Source of the DNA: Desulfobacterales bacterium
GTDB taxonomy: Bacteria; Desulfobacterota; Desulfobacteria; Desulfobacterales; JAHEIW01
NCBI GenBank assembly: GCA_030066985.1
Contig: JASJAN010000023.1
Coordinates: forward strand, 1-64,000
Reading direction: 5' to 3'
Length of the DNA stretch: 64,000 nt
A program made the position numbers and the translations under genes. Every line of letters begins with the position of its first letter. Within the stretch, counting starts at the first letter, position 1. The notes under the pieces were generated by a model. That model had not been told where the DNA came from. It did no database searches and worked only from the letters and a program-made list of their open reading frames with translations. Positions 1-9,268 of the stretch are shown one piece after another.

Positions 1-145
1 CATAAATCCCCGTCAGAAACGCTACTGAGCCCAGGACCGGGCGTCTGCCCGAAAGCAATATAATAAGCGGCAAAATACTCAGTGGAATGATTGAAGTGCT
101 GTCTACAAGGCTAATGGGTGTGAGGATCAGAAAAATTGTCTTCAT
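1..145 (-). CDS. Partial membrane protein, GAP/LysE-like exporter N-terminus
   Basis: The first 48 codons of a minus-strand gene that runs off the left edge. The translation starts MKTIFLILTPISLVDS, then a long hydrophobic stretch and SGRRP followed by GSVAFLTG. A D-S/L near the first membrane segment, then an R-P pair and a second hydrophobic segment, recalls GAP-family (Sap, LysE-like) membrane proteins. No clear ribosome binding site precedes the ATG at 145. What is seen is the membrane character and the start; the family is inferred from a short piece and could be wrong. Confidence 0.45.
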   Translation of the reverse strand, partial: MKTIFLILTPISLVDSTSIIPLSILPLIILLSGRRPVLGSVAFLTGIY

Positions 146-542
146 ATACTAAGTTTTAATTATAATGACGTGCCCAAATGAAAATATTAAATGCTATGGT
201 GTTCTTTAAAAAAACCACCCTGTGTAATGCAACATATAAAAGCCTGACCCTGTGTGCAGGTCGGAGTTTATTAGGCAGCATGCCGCACCACCCCGGATGA
301 CAACCACAGCATCCCTTTAAATTAAATAAGCTGAAATCTTGCCAGAGTAGAACTTGGGATACAATCACAGAAAACCAAGATTGCTGGACTTGTGATGAGA
401 ATATCACGACATCACCCTTATTGCAGATATGCGAATTTGGCAATAAAAAATCCCGGTGTCGTGCCGGAGTCATTTATGTTTATGTTGAGGGGAATCATTC
501 TAAGATTTGTTGATATAATGTTGATCAATCTGACAACTTTTT
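146..542. other. Intergenic stretch without supported gene
   Basis: About 400 nt between the partial membrane gene and the MFS gene, both read leftwards. A 105-codon open frame on the minus strand here has no ribosome binding site, no domain and an unnatural composition, so it was not called. No clear hairpin terminator was recognised. Confidence 0.5.
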
Positions 543-1700
543 CTATTGCGCTCTTTGAGGATTAGGTAAACTCAATACGATTGCACAGAAAAGTATTGGC
601 AAAAAAGCGATCGAAGTCAGTGAGAACCAAATTCCATAAAGATCGGCTATTTTTCCTATAATCGGTGCGGCTCCACCCCCAATAGCAACTGCAACCCCAA
701 GGGTAATACCCGATGAAAGTCCAACACGATTCGGGAGATAATTTTGCCCTAAAATAATTGATGGGCTATAGGTCCCGTAGAGCATCAACCCTATCGGGAT
801 CAATAATAGCGTTGCCAACTGTACATTCTCCACGAAGATTAATATGGGTAGAAATATTGTTAGGCCCAAATAACCGAGCAGCATGACGTTTTTTTGCCCT
901 AATCGGTCGGCCAAACTTCCTCCTAACAAATTACCAAGTATTCCCGAGCCTGCAAAAATCGACAGTGCCATGGCTCCAGCTGCTTTGGATTGATTCAATC
1001 CGTTAATCCAATAGATCGGAATAAAGGTATTTAATCCATAAAAAATTATCGAACGACCGATGATAGCAACGGTTAACCGTGAAAATGCACCCCAGTTATC
1101 TTTAAAATCATCTGCGTCCGGAGCACGCCGGTCCCGATTTCGATCTTCCTCCAGAGATTCAAACGTCGAATACTGACAGGTCATAATTAAAGCCATAATG
1201 GACACGGGCACGATAAGGACAAGCGTTCCTTTTAATCCCCATTGAATTAGAGCAGCCGTAATTAAAACAGGCCCGATGGCAAAACCGATTGTGCCGCCAA
1301 CACCAAAAAAACTCATTGCGGTTCCCTTCTTGGATCCGGCTGCAAAATTGACCAGTCGTGCCGCCTCTGGGTGGTATGCTGCAATGCCTATCCCACTAAC
1401 GATAGCTAAAAACATTATCCAATGATAACTTTTAAATATCCCTGATAGGGCAAGACCCATTCCGGCCGCCAATAGGCCTGCCGATAATAACCAAGGCTTC
1501 GAAAATCGATCCGCTGCGTGCCCAAACAGCGGCTGGACAATACTTGATGTCATGTTTGCGGCGAAAACGATCCCGGCTGCAGCTGCATAGGAAAGATCAT
1601 AGGCGACAATAAAAAAAGGCAACAAGGCAGGTAGAGCTCCCTGATTTATATCGGTCACGAGATGTCCAGCGGATAATATCCCAATTTGTCGGTGTTTCAT
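543..1700 (-). CDS. MFS efflux transporter, fosmidomycin-resistance (Fsr)-like
   Basis: A 12-helix major facilitator of about 385 residues. The N-terminal motif HLVTDINQGALPALLPF is typical of the Fsr-like branch of drug:proton antiporters, and the loop between helices 2 and 3 (GHAADRFSKPW) fits MFS motif A. A hydrophilic acidic central loop (around residue 190, EEDRNRDRR) separates the two six-helix halves. The ATG at 1700 is preferred over one eight codons upstream because a GAGGA sits seven bases before it. It is divergently transcribed from the AraC-type regulator at 1780, with about 80 nt between starts, so the regulator probably controls this pump. The substrate cannot be read from sequence. 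Confidence 0.85.
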   Translation of the reverse strand: MKHRQIGILSAGHLVTDINQGALPALLPFFIVAYDLSYAAAAGIVFAANMTSSIVQPLFGHAADRFSKPWLLSAGLLAAGMGLALSGIFKSYHWIMFLAIVSGIGIAAYHPEAARLVNFAAGSKKGTAMSFFGVGGTIGFAIGPVLITAALIQWGLKGTLVLIVPVSIMALIMTCQYSTFESLEEDRNRDRRAPDADDFKDNWGAFSRLTVAIIGRSIIFYGLNTFIPIYWINGLNQSKAAGAMALSIFAGSGILGNLLGGSLADRLGQKNVMLLGYLGLTIFLPILIFVENVQLATLLLIPIGLMLYGTYSPSIILGQNYLPNRVGLSSGITLGVAVAIGGGAAPIIGKIADLYGIWFSLTSIAFLPILFCAIVLSLPNPQRAQ

Positions 1701-1779
1701 TTTCGAATCCTCATTTTTTATCATCCAAATTCTATTTATGATTGATCATAGCTTATAAGGATGTTATCTTTCTTGCGCT

Positions 1780-2583
1780 ATGAAGACAAAATATGCCGCA
1801 AAAAGGACAAAATCCGCATCTCCAGACCCTGTAGAGGATATTGTCAGTGTTCCCCGGCCCATCGTTGCAATGGCCAAAGAGTTTCCACCTGGGTATTTGA
1901 TCCCCTACCACCAGCATGCCCGAGCACAATTGTTGTACGCATCATCAGGGGTGATGACTGTGAAAACCGTCAGCGGCATTTGGGTTGTGCCACCTCTTCG
2001 CGCTGTGTGGATACCGGCGCACACTCATCATCAAATAAATGTATCAAATCAATTGTCCATGCGTACGCTATACATTGATCCGACCTTTTTTTCGGGTCCA
2101 TCTGAAAAGTGCTGCGTTATCGCTGTAACTCCTTTGCTAAAAGAACTCATACTCCACGCTATATCCGTGCCGCGTCTTTATCCATTAAAGGGCCCTGAAG
2201 AAAGGTTGCTGACGGTGATTTTGGATCAAATCCGAAGTATGAGAATTGCCCCGTTGGAACTTCCAATCCCAGAAGATGTCAGGTTAAAGAAGATATACAA
2301 ACGCCTTTCCAATAGCCCCGCGGACAATCGAAGGTTGGAAGATTGGGGAAAAATGGTCGGTGCAACCGGGCGGACATTAGCCCGACACTTTCGCTTAGAA
2401 ACTGGGATGACTTTTGGTCAATGGCGGCAGCAGATTAGGATCCTGGAAGCGCTGAAACGTTTGGGCATGAAAGAATCGGTCACAACGGTAGCAATAGAAC
2501 TTGGATATGATAGCCCGAGTGCTTTTATTTCTATGTTTAAGAAAGCGCTTGGCAAAACACCAGGACAGTATTTTGCTGAATGA
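1780..2583 (+). CDS. AraC-family transcriptional regulator with N-terminal cupin
   Basis: A 267-residue protein. Residues about 25-100 form a cupin/AraC-binding domain (PYHQHARAQLLYASSG, then WIPAHTHHQI). The C-terminal 100 residues hold two helix-turn-helix units, with GRTLARHFRLETGMTFGQWR and VAIELGYDSPSAFISMFKKALGKTPGQYF, the hallmark of AraC/XylS proteins. Family members bind DNA and respond to a small ligand bound by the cupin. It lies head to head with the Fsr-like MFS gene, the common arrangement of a local regulator with its target pump. The first ATG in frame is used; no strong ribosome site is visible. Confidence 0.88.
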   Translation: MKTKYAAKRTKSASPDPVEDIVSVPRPIVAMAKEFPPGYLIPYHQHARAQLLYASSGVMTVKTVSGIWVVPPLRAVWIPAHTHHQINVSNQLSMRTLYIDPTFFSGPSEKCCVIAVTPLLKELILHAISVPRLYPLKGPEERLLTVILDQIRSMRIAPLELPIPEDVRLKKIYKRLSNSPADNRRLEDWGKMVGATGRTLARHFRLETGMTFGQWRQQIRILEALKRLGMKESVTTVAIELGYDSPSAFISMFKKALGKTPGQYFAE

Positions 2584-2755
2584 ATCAGTTGCTTAAATAT
2601 ACCAAACGACGACTATTACCGATAGTCCTCGCTTATTGAGGATTAAAACCCATACCAGAATGATTCATGTATCAATTAAATGGAAGACATCCCTCTGAAG
2701 GGAACGAGGATGACGCTCACCCCAAGCAAGGAGGCCCTGGGGGTTTCATAATGAA

Positions 2756-2784
2756 AAAGCGGAAGAAATTTAATCCTCCGCTTT
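2756..2784. terminator. Hairpin between convergent genes
   Basis: The 8-bp arms AAAGCGGA (2756-2763) and TCCGCTTT (2777-2784) form a stem with a 13-nt loop. It lies between the AraC gene (plus strand) and the desulforedoxin-like gene (minus strand), so it could end both transcripts. The T-tract is short on both sides. Confidence 0.5.
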
Positions 2785-2832
2785 GATGGCAGTGTGTTTT
2801 TTAGAGAGAATCAATGAGATCGAAGATTTCCA

Positions 2833-2988
2833 CTACTTCTTTGTCATATCCTGACCACAACACTGAAGGGGCACTGTACAGGCATCCTCACCAGTTCCGC
2901 AACTACAGGTTTTTTCAACTTTTAATTCTAATCCACACAATTTGCAAAAATACACATCGCCTTCCTTCATTTCGTGACAAATCGGCAT
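2833..2988 (-). CDS. Desulforedoxin-like small iron protein with Cys-rich insertion
   Basis: A 51-residue protein preceded by AAGGAG seven to eight bases before the ATG at 2988. Residues 10-20 read GDVYFCKLCGL and residues 43-51 read CCGQDMTKK; the same two blocks, C-x2-C then C-C, bind the Fe(Cys)4 centre in desulforedoxin and the N-terminal domain of desulfoferrodoxin. Between them the usual short Gly-rich loop is replaced by a longer segment with three extra cysteines (Cys28, Cys30, Cys37), plus Cys4 near the start, eight in all. Desulforedoxins are typical of anaerobic sulfate reducers, where related modules take part in superoxide reduction or electron transfer. The gene stands alone, tail to tail with the AraC gene. 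The role is inferred. Confidence 0.8.
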   Translation of the reverse strand: MPICHEMKEGDVYFCKLCGLELKVEKTCSCGTGEDACTVPLQCCGQDMTKK

Positions 2989-3354
2989 GACAAATCTCCT
3001 TTTTTAATTGTTTTATATACTTATGAAAAAATGACAAACCCAATTGTTCCCGTATATCTTAATGAATGGATTTATTCAATAAAAATCCAGGATTCTTGAA
3101 ACTACTGATTGAGATAATCAAAGGTCCGACTAATGTTTTGCCCCACCATAAATGTCAACACCTTTGACGCCCAGGTTGTCGCACGCTTTGCCGATGAATC
3201 AATATACCGTATCAAAGCTATGAAAATCATAGTCTGCAAAAAGCATTGATTTGCAGTTGATATACAGGTTAAGTCTCTATTTCGATACGCATTCGTGTAA
3301 TATCGCGGACAACCATTACAACAACCAAATCCACCCATCCAGACAGGAGGCAAC
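2989..3354. other. Intergenic stretch, promoters only
   Basis: This 366-nt divergent spacer separates the desulforedoxin-like gene from the GMP-synthase-like gene and should hold both promoters. It is AT-rich near the left gene. Short open frames here have no ribosome site or recognisable domain. Confidence 0.4.
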
Positions 3355-4623
3355 ATGTCGACTCAGGCCAACAAGATCCAGACGCACAGATTTAATTACG
3401 CCACTCCCGAGAATCCCGCAGATTTCAATCCTGCGGACTTTGTTGAGAAAGCAATTTCATGGGTGAAAAGCCTGGTGAAACCGGGTGAGAAGATCGCTCT
3501 CTCCGCGTCCGGGGGTGTCGACAGTACGATCGCCGCTTTTCTCCTCGACCGTATCGTCGGCAAAGACCTACATGCGTTCTTCATCGAAGACGGTTGCCGT
3601 CGCCTCATAAACGGCAAGCCCGAGGGGGAAGTCACGCGTGAGATCTTCAGCAAACTGAATTTCAAAGTTCTGGAAGTGAAGGACGAGATTCTCCCGCCAT
3701 TGGTGGGGCTTTCCGACGGTGAGCAGAAACGCAAGACGTTTATCGGCAACTATAGGAAAGTATCAGACAGGCATATTGGCCAGGTGGGCGCCTCCTGGAT
3801 CGCGGACGGCACGATCGCACCGGACATTATCGAAACCGAAGGTGGCTTCAAGAGCCAGCATAACGTCGGCTGGGATTACTCTGTCGGGAAGATCGAGCCG
3901 CTGGCGTCGCTCGCGAAGCCTCAGGTAAGGAAGGTCGGCGAGTACCTCGACCTCCCTCCGTCATTCACGCACCGGATCCCCTGTCCCGGTCCCGCGCAAA
4001 TCGTCAGAACTGTCGGCGAATTCACTGAAGAGAAGCTCCGTACGAGCCAGCTCGCCTCCGACATCATCGAGCAGGAAACTGAGAAATACTACTCTGAGAA
4101 ACACGGTAGGCCCTACCTTTACGACGAAACTACCGGCATCCGGACGCCCTTTCAGTACTTCGGAATGGCGCTCGACCCGAACATGGAACCCGACCCGGAC
4201 CTGGCAGACCTGGCCCGCAGCACTCTCGGCACCAACGCGGAGTGCTTCAAAATGGATAGCCAGACGACGGTCGTCCCCGATGAGGGAACGCGCCCCGAGA
4301 TTCCTATCTATAAACCTGTCTCGTGGATAAAGGTCGACGGCGATATCGACTATGACAAACTGAATGCGCTCTGTGTCGAGGCGTGGAGTAAGCTCGAGCT
4401 TCCGCGCATTCTTCTCGAACTTTGCGAGAACGATGCGCCGAAAATCAGGTATGTCGTCGGTATGCGGGCGGTCGAGAGCGCGGCCGCGAAGCTGGCGCAT
4501 CCGGTCCGGATAGACGCGGCGGCGCTCCTTGAGATAGGCAAGAAAATTGCCGCGCACACCGGTGCGTCGAGGGTGGCGTACGATATCAGCATCAAGCCGC
4601 CTGCAACGATCGAATTCGAGTAG
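3355..4623 (+). CDS. GMP synthase-like ATP-pyrophosphatase without glutaminase domain
   Basis: A 422-residue protein. The PP-loop SGGVDST at residues 52-58 binds ATP pyrophosphate; DGTIAPDIIET and a stretch matching KIEPL..L.K.QVRKVG follow in GuaA order; the C-terminus ends RVAYDISIKPPATIEFE, as GMP synthases do in their dimerisation domain. GuaA converts XMP to GMP using glutamine, but this protein lacks the N-terminal amidotransferase domain and no such gene is adjacent. It could be the synthase subunit of a split (GuaAb-type) enzyme, use free ammonia, or adenylate another substrate. The start has a strong AGGAGG four bases upstream. GC content is visibly higher than in flanking DNA, which suggests acquisition by transfer. 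Confidence 0.8.
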   Translation: MSTQANKIQTHRFNYATPENPADFNPADFVEKAISWVKSLVKPGEKIALSASGGVDSTIAAFLLDRIVGKDLHAFFIEDGCRRLINGKPEGEVTREIFSKLNFKVLEVKDEILPPLVGLSDGEQKRKTFIGNYRKVSDRHIGQVGASWIADGTIAPDIIETEGGFKSQHNVGWDYSVGKIEPLASLAKPQVRKVGEYLDLPPSFTHRIPCPGPAQIVRTVGEFTEEKLRTSQLASDIIEQETEKYYSEKHGRPYLYDETTGIRTPFQYFGMALDPNMEPDPDLADLARSTLGTNAECFKMDSQTTVVPDEGTRPEIPIYKPVSWIKVDGDIDYDKLNALCVEAWSKLELPRILLELCENDAPKIRYVVGMRAVESAAAKLAHPVRIDAAALLEIGKKIAAHTGASRVAYDISIKPPATIEFE

Positions 4624-5175
4624 CTGTCATTCAGGGATGTGGCTGCCCTTCAGGCAGCGCAAGAGAAGTAACAAAAGGATTTGCCAACAGGCTAGATGGA
4701 GGTTATCCCAATTCCGCTACGCTCCATTGCGAAGCCACATCTGCACGTTATGCAGACTACATTCATTCTTTTTTGGGTGGTTCAATTCTTTCAAGTTTAA
4801 CCGTATTTGATATCATATCCGGAGCCAAACCTTTGAGCATGACAATGTTCAAATATGTTTTTATATATGTTTTATATGTTTTGGCATATATAACCCGACT
4901 TGCAATTTTTTCACCATTATTAAAGAAAATAAATGGCTTAAAGTTATTGTATGACAAATCTATGGCTGGTAATACTACTTCTGTTACTTCTTAACGGAAT
5001 ATCTGTAAACTCGGTAAACCTTTGATACTCTCAATATTTCTGTATTTGGGAATTGAAGATTCATCAGCGAAGTCTTCAGTTTCGCATTATTTCTTCACAC
5101 CACAGTATGTACTATGGCATGACTCTATAGAAAACTCATACATTCCGGCCTGAGTAATACCCTTAATGCAATAAT
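4624..5175. other. AT-rich intergenic stretch with one small hairpin
   Basis: About 550 nt. Just after the GMP-synthase-like gene, GGCTGCC (4641-4647) pairs with GGCAGC (4653-4658) to make a short stem without a T-run, a weak terminator candidate. A 73-codon plus-strand frame at 4773 is AT-driven and has no ribosome site. Nothing else was recognised. Confidence 0.4.
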
Positions 5176-5862
5176 ATGATATTCCGAAACATACACGATA
5201 AATCTTACTTGCCAAAAATGTTTATTGCGGTAGCAATCCTCGGGTCCATATATATCTCTGGCTATCTGATGTTCACCAGTGTCGACAAAATGTTGCCTTT
5301 ATTAAAGCCTTACAAAATAAACGGAGATCTTGTAAGGAACATCCTCATCCTATCTTGTATGAGCATCTATTTCCTACGCTTGTTATTCACCTTATTTGTC
5401 TTCTTTCAGCGCAAAATGTATTGGGGCGAGGCATTTGTCATTGCGAACATCATGCCATGGATATTTCCTTTTATTGCGTATGAAAGCGGAAATTATACTG
5501 GCTCAATAGGATGGATAGAAATGGTCGGCATTTTGCTGTTTTTTACAGGGTCATTTTTAAATACAGCTTCTGAATATTTTCGCTTTTCGTGGAAACAAAA
5601 GAAAGAAAACGCCGGCCATTTATACACGGGCGGGTTATTCAAATACGCTCGTCACATTAACTATTTCGGAGATATCGTACTTTTCGCTGGGCTAGCAACA
5701 GTCGCCCGTCAGATTCAACTTCTAATTGTACCCATTGCAATGGCATTATTCTTTATGGCTATTCTAATCCCCTTGAAGGAAAATTATCTCAAGGATAAAT
5801 ATGGTAATGAATACACATGCTATACCGCCAATACAAAAATGCTTATTCCTTTTATTTTTTAG
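5176..5862 (+). CDS. DUF1295/isoprenylcysteine methyltransferase-like membrane protein
   Basis: A 228-residue integral membrane protein with about six hydrophobic segments. The C-terminal part has GHLYTGGLFKYARHINYFGD, close to the G-L-F/W-x-Y-S/T-R-H-P-N-Y-x-G-E motif shared by steroid 5-alpha-reductase-like DUF1295 proteins and isoprenylcysteine carboxyl methyltransferases, followed by a final helix and KENYLKDKYGNEY near the end. The usual Pro after the motif His is Ile here. These families bind a cofactor (NADPH or SAM) at the membrane surface; which one applies cannot be said. No clear ribosome binding site is seen before the ATG. Next gene is the RsbU-like phosphatase, 96 nt downstream. 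Confidence 0.7.
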   Translation: MIFRNIHDKSYLPKMFIAVAILGSIYISGYLMFTSVDKMLPLLKPYKINGDLVRNILILSCMSIYFLRLLFTLFVFFQRKMYWGEAFVIANIMPWIFPFIAYESGNYTGSIGWIEMVGILLFFTGSFLNTASEYFRFSWKQKKENAGHLYTGGLFKYARHINYFGDIVLFAGLATVARQIQLLIVPIAMALFFMAILIPLKENYLKDKYGNEYTCYTANTKMLIPFIF

Positions 5863-5958
5863 TCGAATTTTTCTCGCTGTTATTCATACCTATTAAATTG
5901 TATAACAGTTCCTTCCCTCCTGCTGGTTTTAAATTCTCCGATTAGAGGAGATCGAATC

Positions 5959-7602
5959 ATGAAAAAAGCAAAACTTTTCCAACTCAAAAACGAAATGCTC
6001 GTTGCTAACTGTATTGCCAACTTCATCGGTGTTTTTTTGGCAATCGCTTTGATACGTATAGCTGAGCCGTTTCCCAAAGAGTTATTTGACAATCCTATCA
6101 TCTATTGGACTGATGCGCTTTTTGATCCATTTGTATTTACTTTCGTTATTGTGATGACATTGCTATATGAAAAACCTATCCGCCATTACCTAAATGCCCT
6201 GTCCAGGCGCACATCCATACCTCAAGATCTTAAATTAAAAGCTCGGCAGCGGTTGCTAAACGAGCCATTTGTTTTAATCGCACTGGATTTTGGTATCTGG
6301 GTCCTGTGGGCAATTGTTTGGTCTACGATTCATTGGGCTTATGATTCTGGAACACAGCTGGTTCAACGCAGCTTGTATAATGGTCTGGGTATTGGCTTGA
6401 TCACTGTCACCGTCGCTTTTTTTCTGCTCGAGCACTTGTTGCAAAAGCGGCTGGCGCCGTATTTCTTTCCAGACGGCGGTCTTTCTGCCATTCCGAAAAC
6501 GCTGCGAATTAGAATCCGAACCCGCCTGGTAGCCCTACTTTTTGCATGTAATCTGATTCCCCTGATCAGCATAATCTTGATTCTGAACAGATTCTTGGGA
6601 AGTCAACACGAACCTGCCCTCGCGCTAGCAAATTTACAACCGGCGATCAATATCAATGCATTGATTTTTATCGGGGTCGGCATTTGTTTGACTATCTTGG
6701 TAAGTCGCAACCTGAGCATCCCTTTCCGGGACATTATTCACACTCTTCGTAGGATAAAAAACGGTCGCTTTGACAAACGAGTTAAGGTTTTTTCCAATGA
6801 TGAAATTGGGTATACAGGTGATGCAATCAATGAAATGACCAAAGGCCTCATTGAACGGGAAAGAATGCAGCAATCTCTTAATTTGGCCAGGGAAGTTCAA
6901 CAGAATCTTCTTCCAAAAAGTAATCTGAAAGTTAATGGATTCGATATAGCAGGCAAAAGCGTCTACTGTGATGAAACCGGTGGTGATTATTATGATTTTA
7001 TATCTATTGAGGATGCTGATAAGCAGAAAATTGGGGTGGCAATTGGCGATGTTTCGGGACATGGTATTCCCTCGGCTTTACTCATGGCCACTGTTCGTTC
7101 TTCTTTGCGGCAGCGGGCATCTTTACCGGGCAGCACTGCCAGGATCATTTCTGATGTGAACCGTCAACTGGTTAAAGATGTTGAAGATTCCGGACAATTT
7201 ATGACAATGTTTTTTTTGGCTCTTGACACTGCATCAAGGCAACTCGAATGGGTACGAGCAGGACATGATCCCGGCTTTGTTTATGATCCTGGTTCAGATT
7301 CATTCAGTGAGCTTGGTGGATCGGGAATAGCACTTGGTGTGGATGCCGATTGGATCTATGAGGATTATAAAAAAACTGATTTTTCAAATGGTCAAATCAT
7401 TTTTCTTAGTACAGACGGAATTTGGGAGGCACGAAACAAAAAGGGAGAAATGTTAGGTAAAGAGCCAATCCTAAATGCAATTCGACAAAACTCCTCTTCA
7501 GACGCAGGGCAAATTGTTGATGCAATTTTTGCCATCTTGTATAAATTTATAGGTGATGCGAAAATAGAAGATGATATAACATCGGTGGTCTTAAAAATAT
7601 AA
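5959..7602 (+). CDS. Membrane HAMP-SpoIIE (RsbU-type) protein phosphatase
   Basis: A 547-residue protein. The N-terminal half has about six hydrophobic segments (residues 15-245), then a HAMP linker near 245-300 (RKIKNGRFDKRVKVFSNDEIG), then a short coiled stretch and a PP2C/SpoIIE phosphatase domain from about 320 to the end. The metal-binding motifs are present: DETGGDYYDF, GDVSGHG and the late STDGIWEA and EDDITSV. Such enzymes dephosphorylate anti-anti-sigma factors in partner-switching stress pathways. No STAS or anti-sigma kinase gene lies nearby. A close paralogue of the phosphatase half is at 12488. The start has AGAGGAG nine bases upstream. Confidence 0.88.
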   Translation: MKKAKLFQLKNEMLVANCIANFIGVFLAIALIRIAEPFPKELFDNPIIYWTDALFDPFVFTFVIVMTLLYEKPIRHYLNALSRRTSIPQDLKLKARQRLLNEPFVLIALDFGIWVLWAIVWSTIHWAYDSGTQLVQRSLYNGLGIGLITVTVAFFLLEHLLQKRLAPYFFPDGGLSAIPKTLRIRIRTRLVALLFACNLIPLISIILILNRFLGSQHEPALALANLQPAININALIFIGVGICLTILVSRNLSIPFRDIIHTLRRIKNGRFDKRVKVFSNDEIGYTGDAINEMTKGLIERERMQQSLNLAREVQQNLLPKSNLKVNGFDIAGKSVYCDETGGDYYDFISIEDADKQKIGVAIGDVSGHGIPSALLMATVRSSLRQRASLPGSTARIISDVNRQLVKDVEDSGQFMTMFFLALDTASRQLEWVRAGHDPGFVYDPGSDSFSELGGSGIALGVDADWIYEDYKKTDFSNGQIIFLSTDGIWEARNKKGEMLGKEPILNAIRQNSSSDAGQIVDAIFAILYKFIGDAKIEDDITSVVLKI

Positions 7603-7886
7603 AATTGACCAAGCAAGTTACAAAAGCCGGATAAATTAATATGGAATAGTATTCAATAGCTGTAGATGTTAAATAAGGCTAAAAGCCCACAACAATGGTC
7701 AGGTCCAGCACACTTCAAGATATCGCCCTTGATGAATTGAAACTGCTATAACCTTTAGCTGTCCCCAAAAAGCCGCCATTTTTAAAAAATATTTAAAATC
7801 CCATTCCGCAAAAGCCTTCGCAAACAAAAGACTATAGTGATGAAATAGCCCCCCTTTCGATTACTTATCTTGGTTCGACAAGAATT

Positions 7887-8951
7887 CTAAATTAAGCTCT
7901 TATAGAACTCGAGATCCGGTCCGGCGATGGGGGCCACCGCGTCGATGCGCTTCTGGCGTTCGGCCTGGTTCCAGTTCCATGTTTTGCGCGCAAGGGCAGC
8001 ATTTTGGGAAACCTGTTGGACGCTTTCCATACCACTGACAAGGGTGGTGACGGGAAGAGACCACACGAAGCCGAAGACATCCTCCACGGAAAGAATCGCC
8101 GGTATTATCGGCTTGACCGAGACATTCGTGCGACGCCAACCCTTGTTCCCACCGAAGAAACGACCGTCGGCCAGCGTTTTCATGGCCAGCACGCCAATGC
8201 CCGCCTTCACGCACTTGGGCACCACATGAGTGACGAAGCTCTCGTAGTGGGGGTCGGCGGGGTTAACCGGCATCTGCGAGGAGACCATCTTCACACCCCG
8301 TTTTTTAAGCTCCTCCAGCATCTTGAGGTGCGCTTTGTAGGACTCATGGCCGGTGAAGCCGATGTTCCTGACCTTGCCTTTTTTCCGGGCCTCAAGAAAG
8401 GCGTCGAGCACACCGTTTTGGACGCGCTCTGCCACATCCCTCGGGCTTCCAAGGGCATGCACCTGCCATAGGTCCACGTAGTCGGTCTTCATGCGGGATA
8501 GGGAATTGTCGAGGTCATTCAGGGCACTCTTCCTGTTTGTGGCCAAGGTTTTGGTCATGATGAAGGAAACGTCCCTGAATTTGGGAGTGAGGAATTTTCC
8601 ATAGCGTTCCTCTGCTTTTCCACCGCTGTAGAAAGGGGCGTTGTCGAAGAAGCGCACCCCCTCTTCCAAGGCTTTTTCGATGATGGCTTGTGCGTCCTTT
8701 TCCGAGGCACTCCCCACATGAGCTCCGCCCACGCCCAGGTTGGTCACGACCGGACCGGAAGACCCCAGCTTGCGCAGGGGCAGGAGTTTGCCCAGCCGGT
8801 CAGAGGAGGCGGTGGCCGCCGCAATCGTTCCAGCGCTGTGGAAAATGCCGGGCACCATCAGCCCGGCGGTGCAGCCCGCCAGCATAGCCATGAACTCTCG
8901 GCGTTTGAGTCCCGTGTTCAGGTTGACGGTGTTTTCATTCTCATGTTTCAT
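7887..8951 (-). CDS. Tat-exported aldo/keto reductase
   Basis: A 354-residue protein. The leader has a twin-arginine motif, KRREFMAMLAG, and a hydrophobic stretch ending in a small-residue cleavage region near residue 48, so export in folded form is likely. The mature part is an aldo/keto reductase TIM barrel: RFFDNAPFYSGGKAEERYG carries the catalytic Asp and Tyr, the Lys follows in IMTKT, and the His in LWQVHAL. No C-terminal Fe-S cysteines are present. The start has GGAGG before the ATG. It is the last of four co-directional genes (zinc dehydrogenase, SDR, cupin, this), with a 317-nt gap in front, so it may have its own promoter. Substrate unknown. Confidence 0.88.
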   Translation of the reverse strand: MKHENENTVNLNTGLKRREFMAMLAGCTAGLMVPGIFHSAGTIAAATASSDRLGKLLPLRKLGSSGPVVTNLGVGGAHVGSASEKDAQAIIEKALEEGVRFFDNAPFYSGGKAEERYGKFLTPKFRDVSFIMTKTLATNRKSALNDLDNSLSRMKTDYVDLWQVHALGSPRDVAERVQNGVLDAFLEARKKGKVRNIGFTGHESYKAHLKMLEELKKRGVKMVSSQMPVNPADPHYESFVTHVVPKCVKAGIGVLAMKTLADGRFFGGNKGWRRTNVSVKPIIPAILSVEDVFGFVWSLPVTTLVSGMESVQQVSQNAALARKTWNWNQAERQKRIDAVAPIAGPDLEFYKSLI

Positions 8952-9268
8952 AATATCCTCCGTTACAGGACATAAGTTCTTTTACATACAGTACAAAGAG
9001 GACTCCTAAAGTTGATGCAATGTGTATTAGGGGGAATTTGTAGATCCGATAAAAAATGCTGAATAACACTGCCATAACTTTATAACTATATGAAAAATAG
9101 AGAAATGGAACCGCATAGGGTTTTTAATATCAAATGGATGTCAGCGACAGTTGTTGATTACATATTAATCAGTTAATAATCAACCATTTGATATTATATT
9201 GTTTTTAGACACCGGCCCAGAATTTTAAAGCATAATTCATTGTTTAAGATTTGACCCCGGCATCGCGG

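Noticed and set aside
156-473. 105-codon minus-strand frame near the left end
   Set aside because: No ribosome site, no domain, and composition unlike a protein.
4773-4994. 73-codon plus-strand frame with hydrophobic parts
   Set aside because: Arises from AT-rich DNA, no ribosome site, and the opposite strand is equally open.
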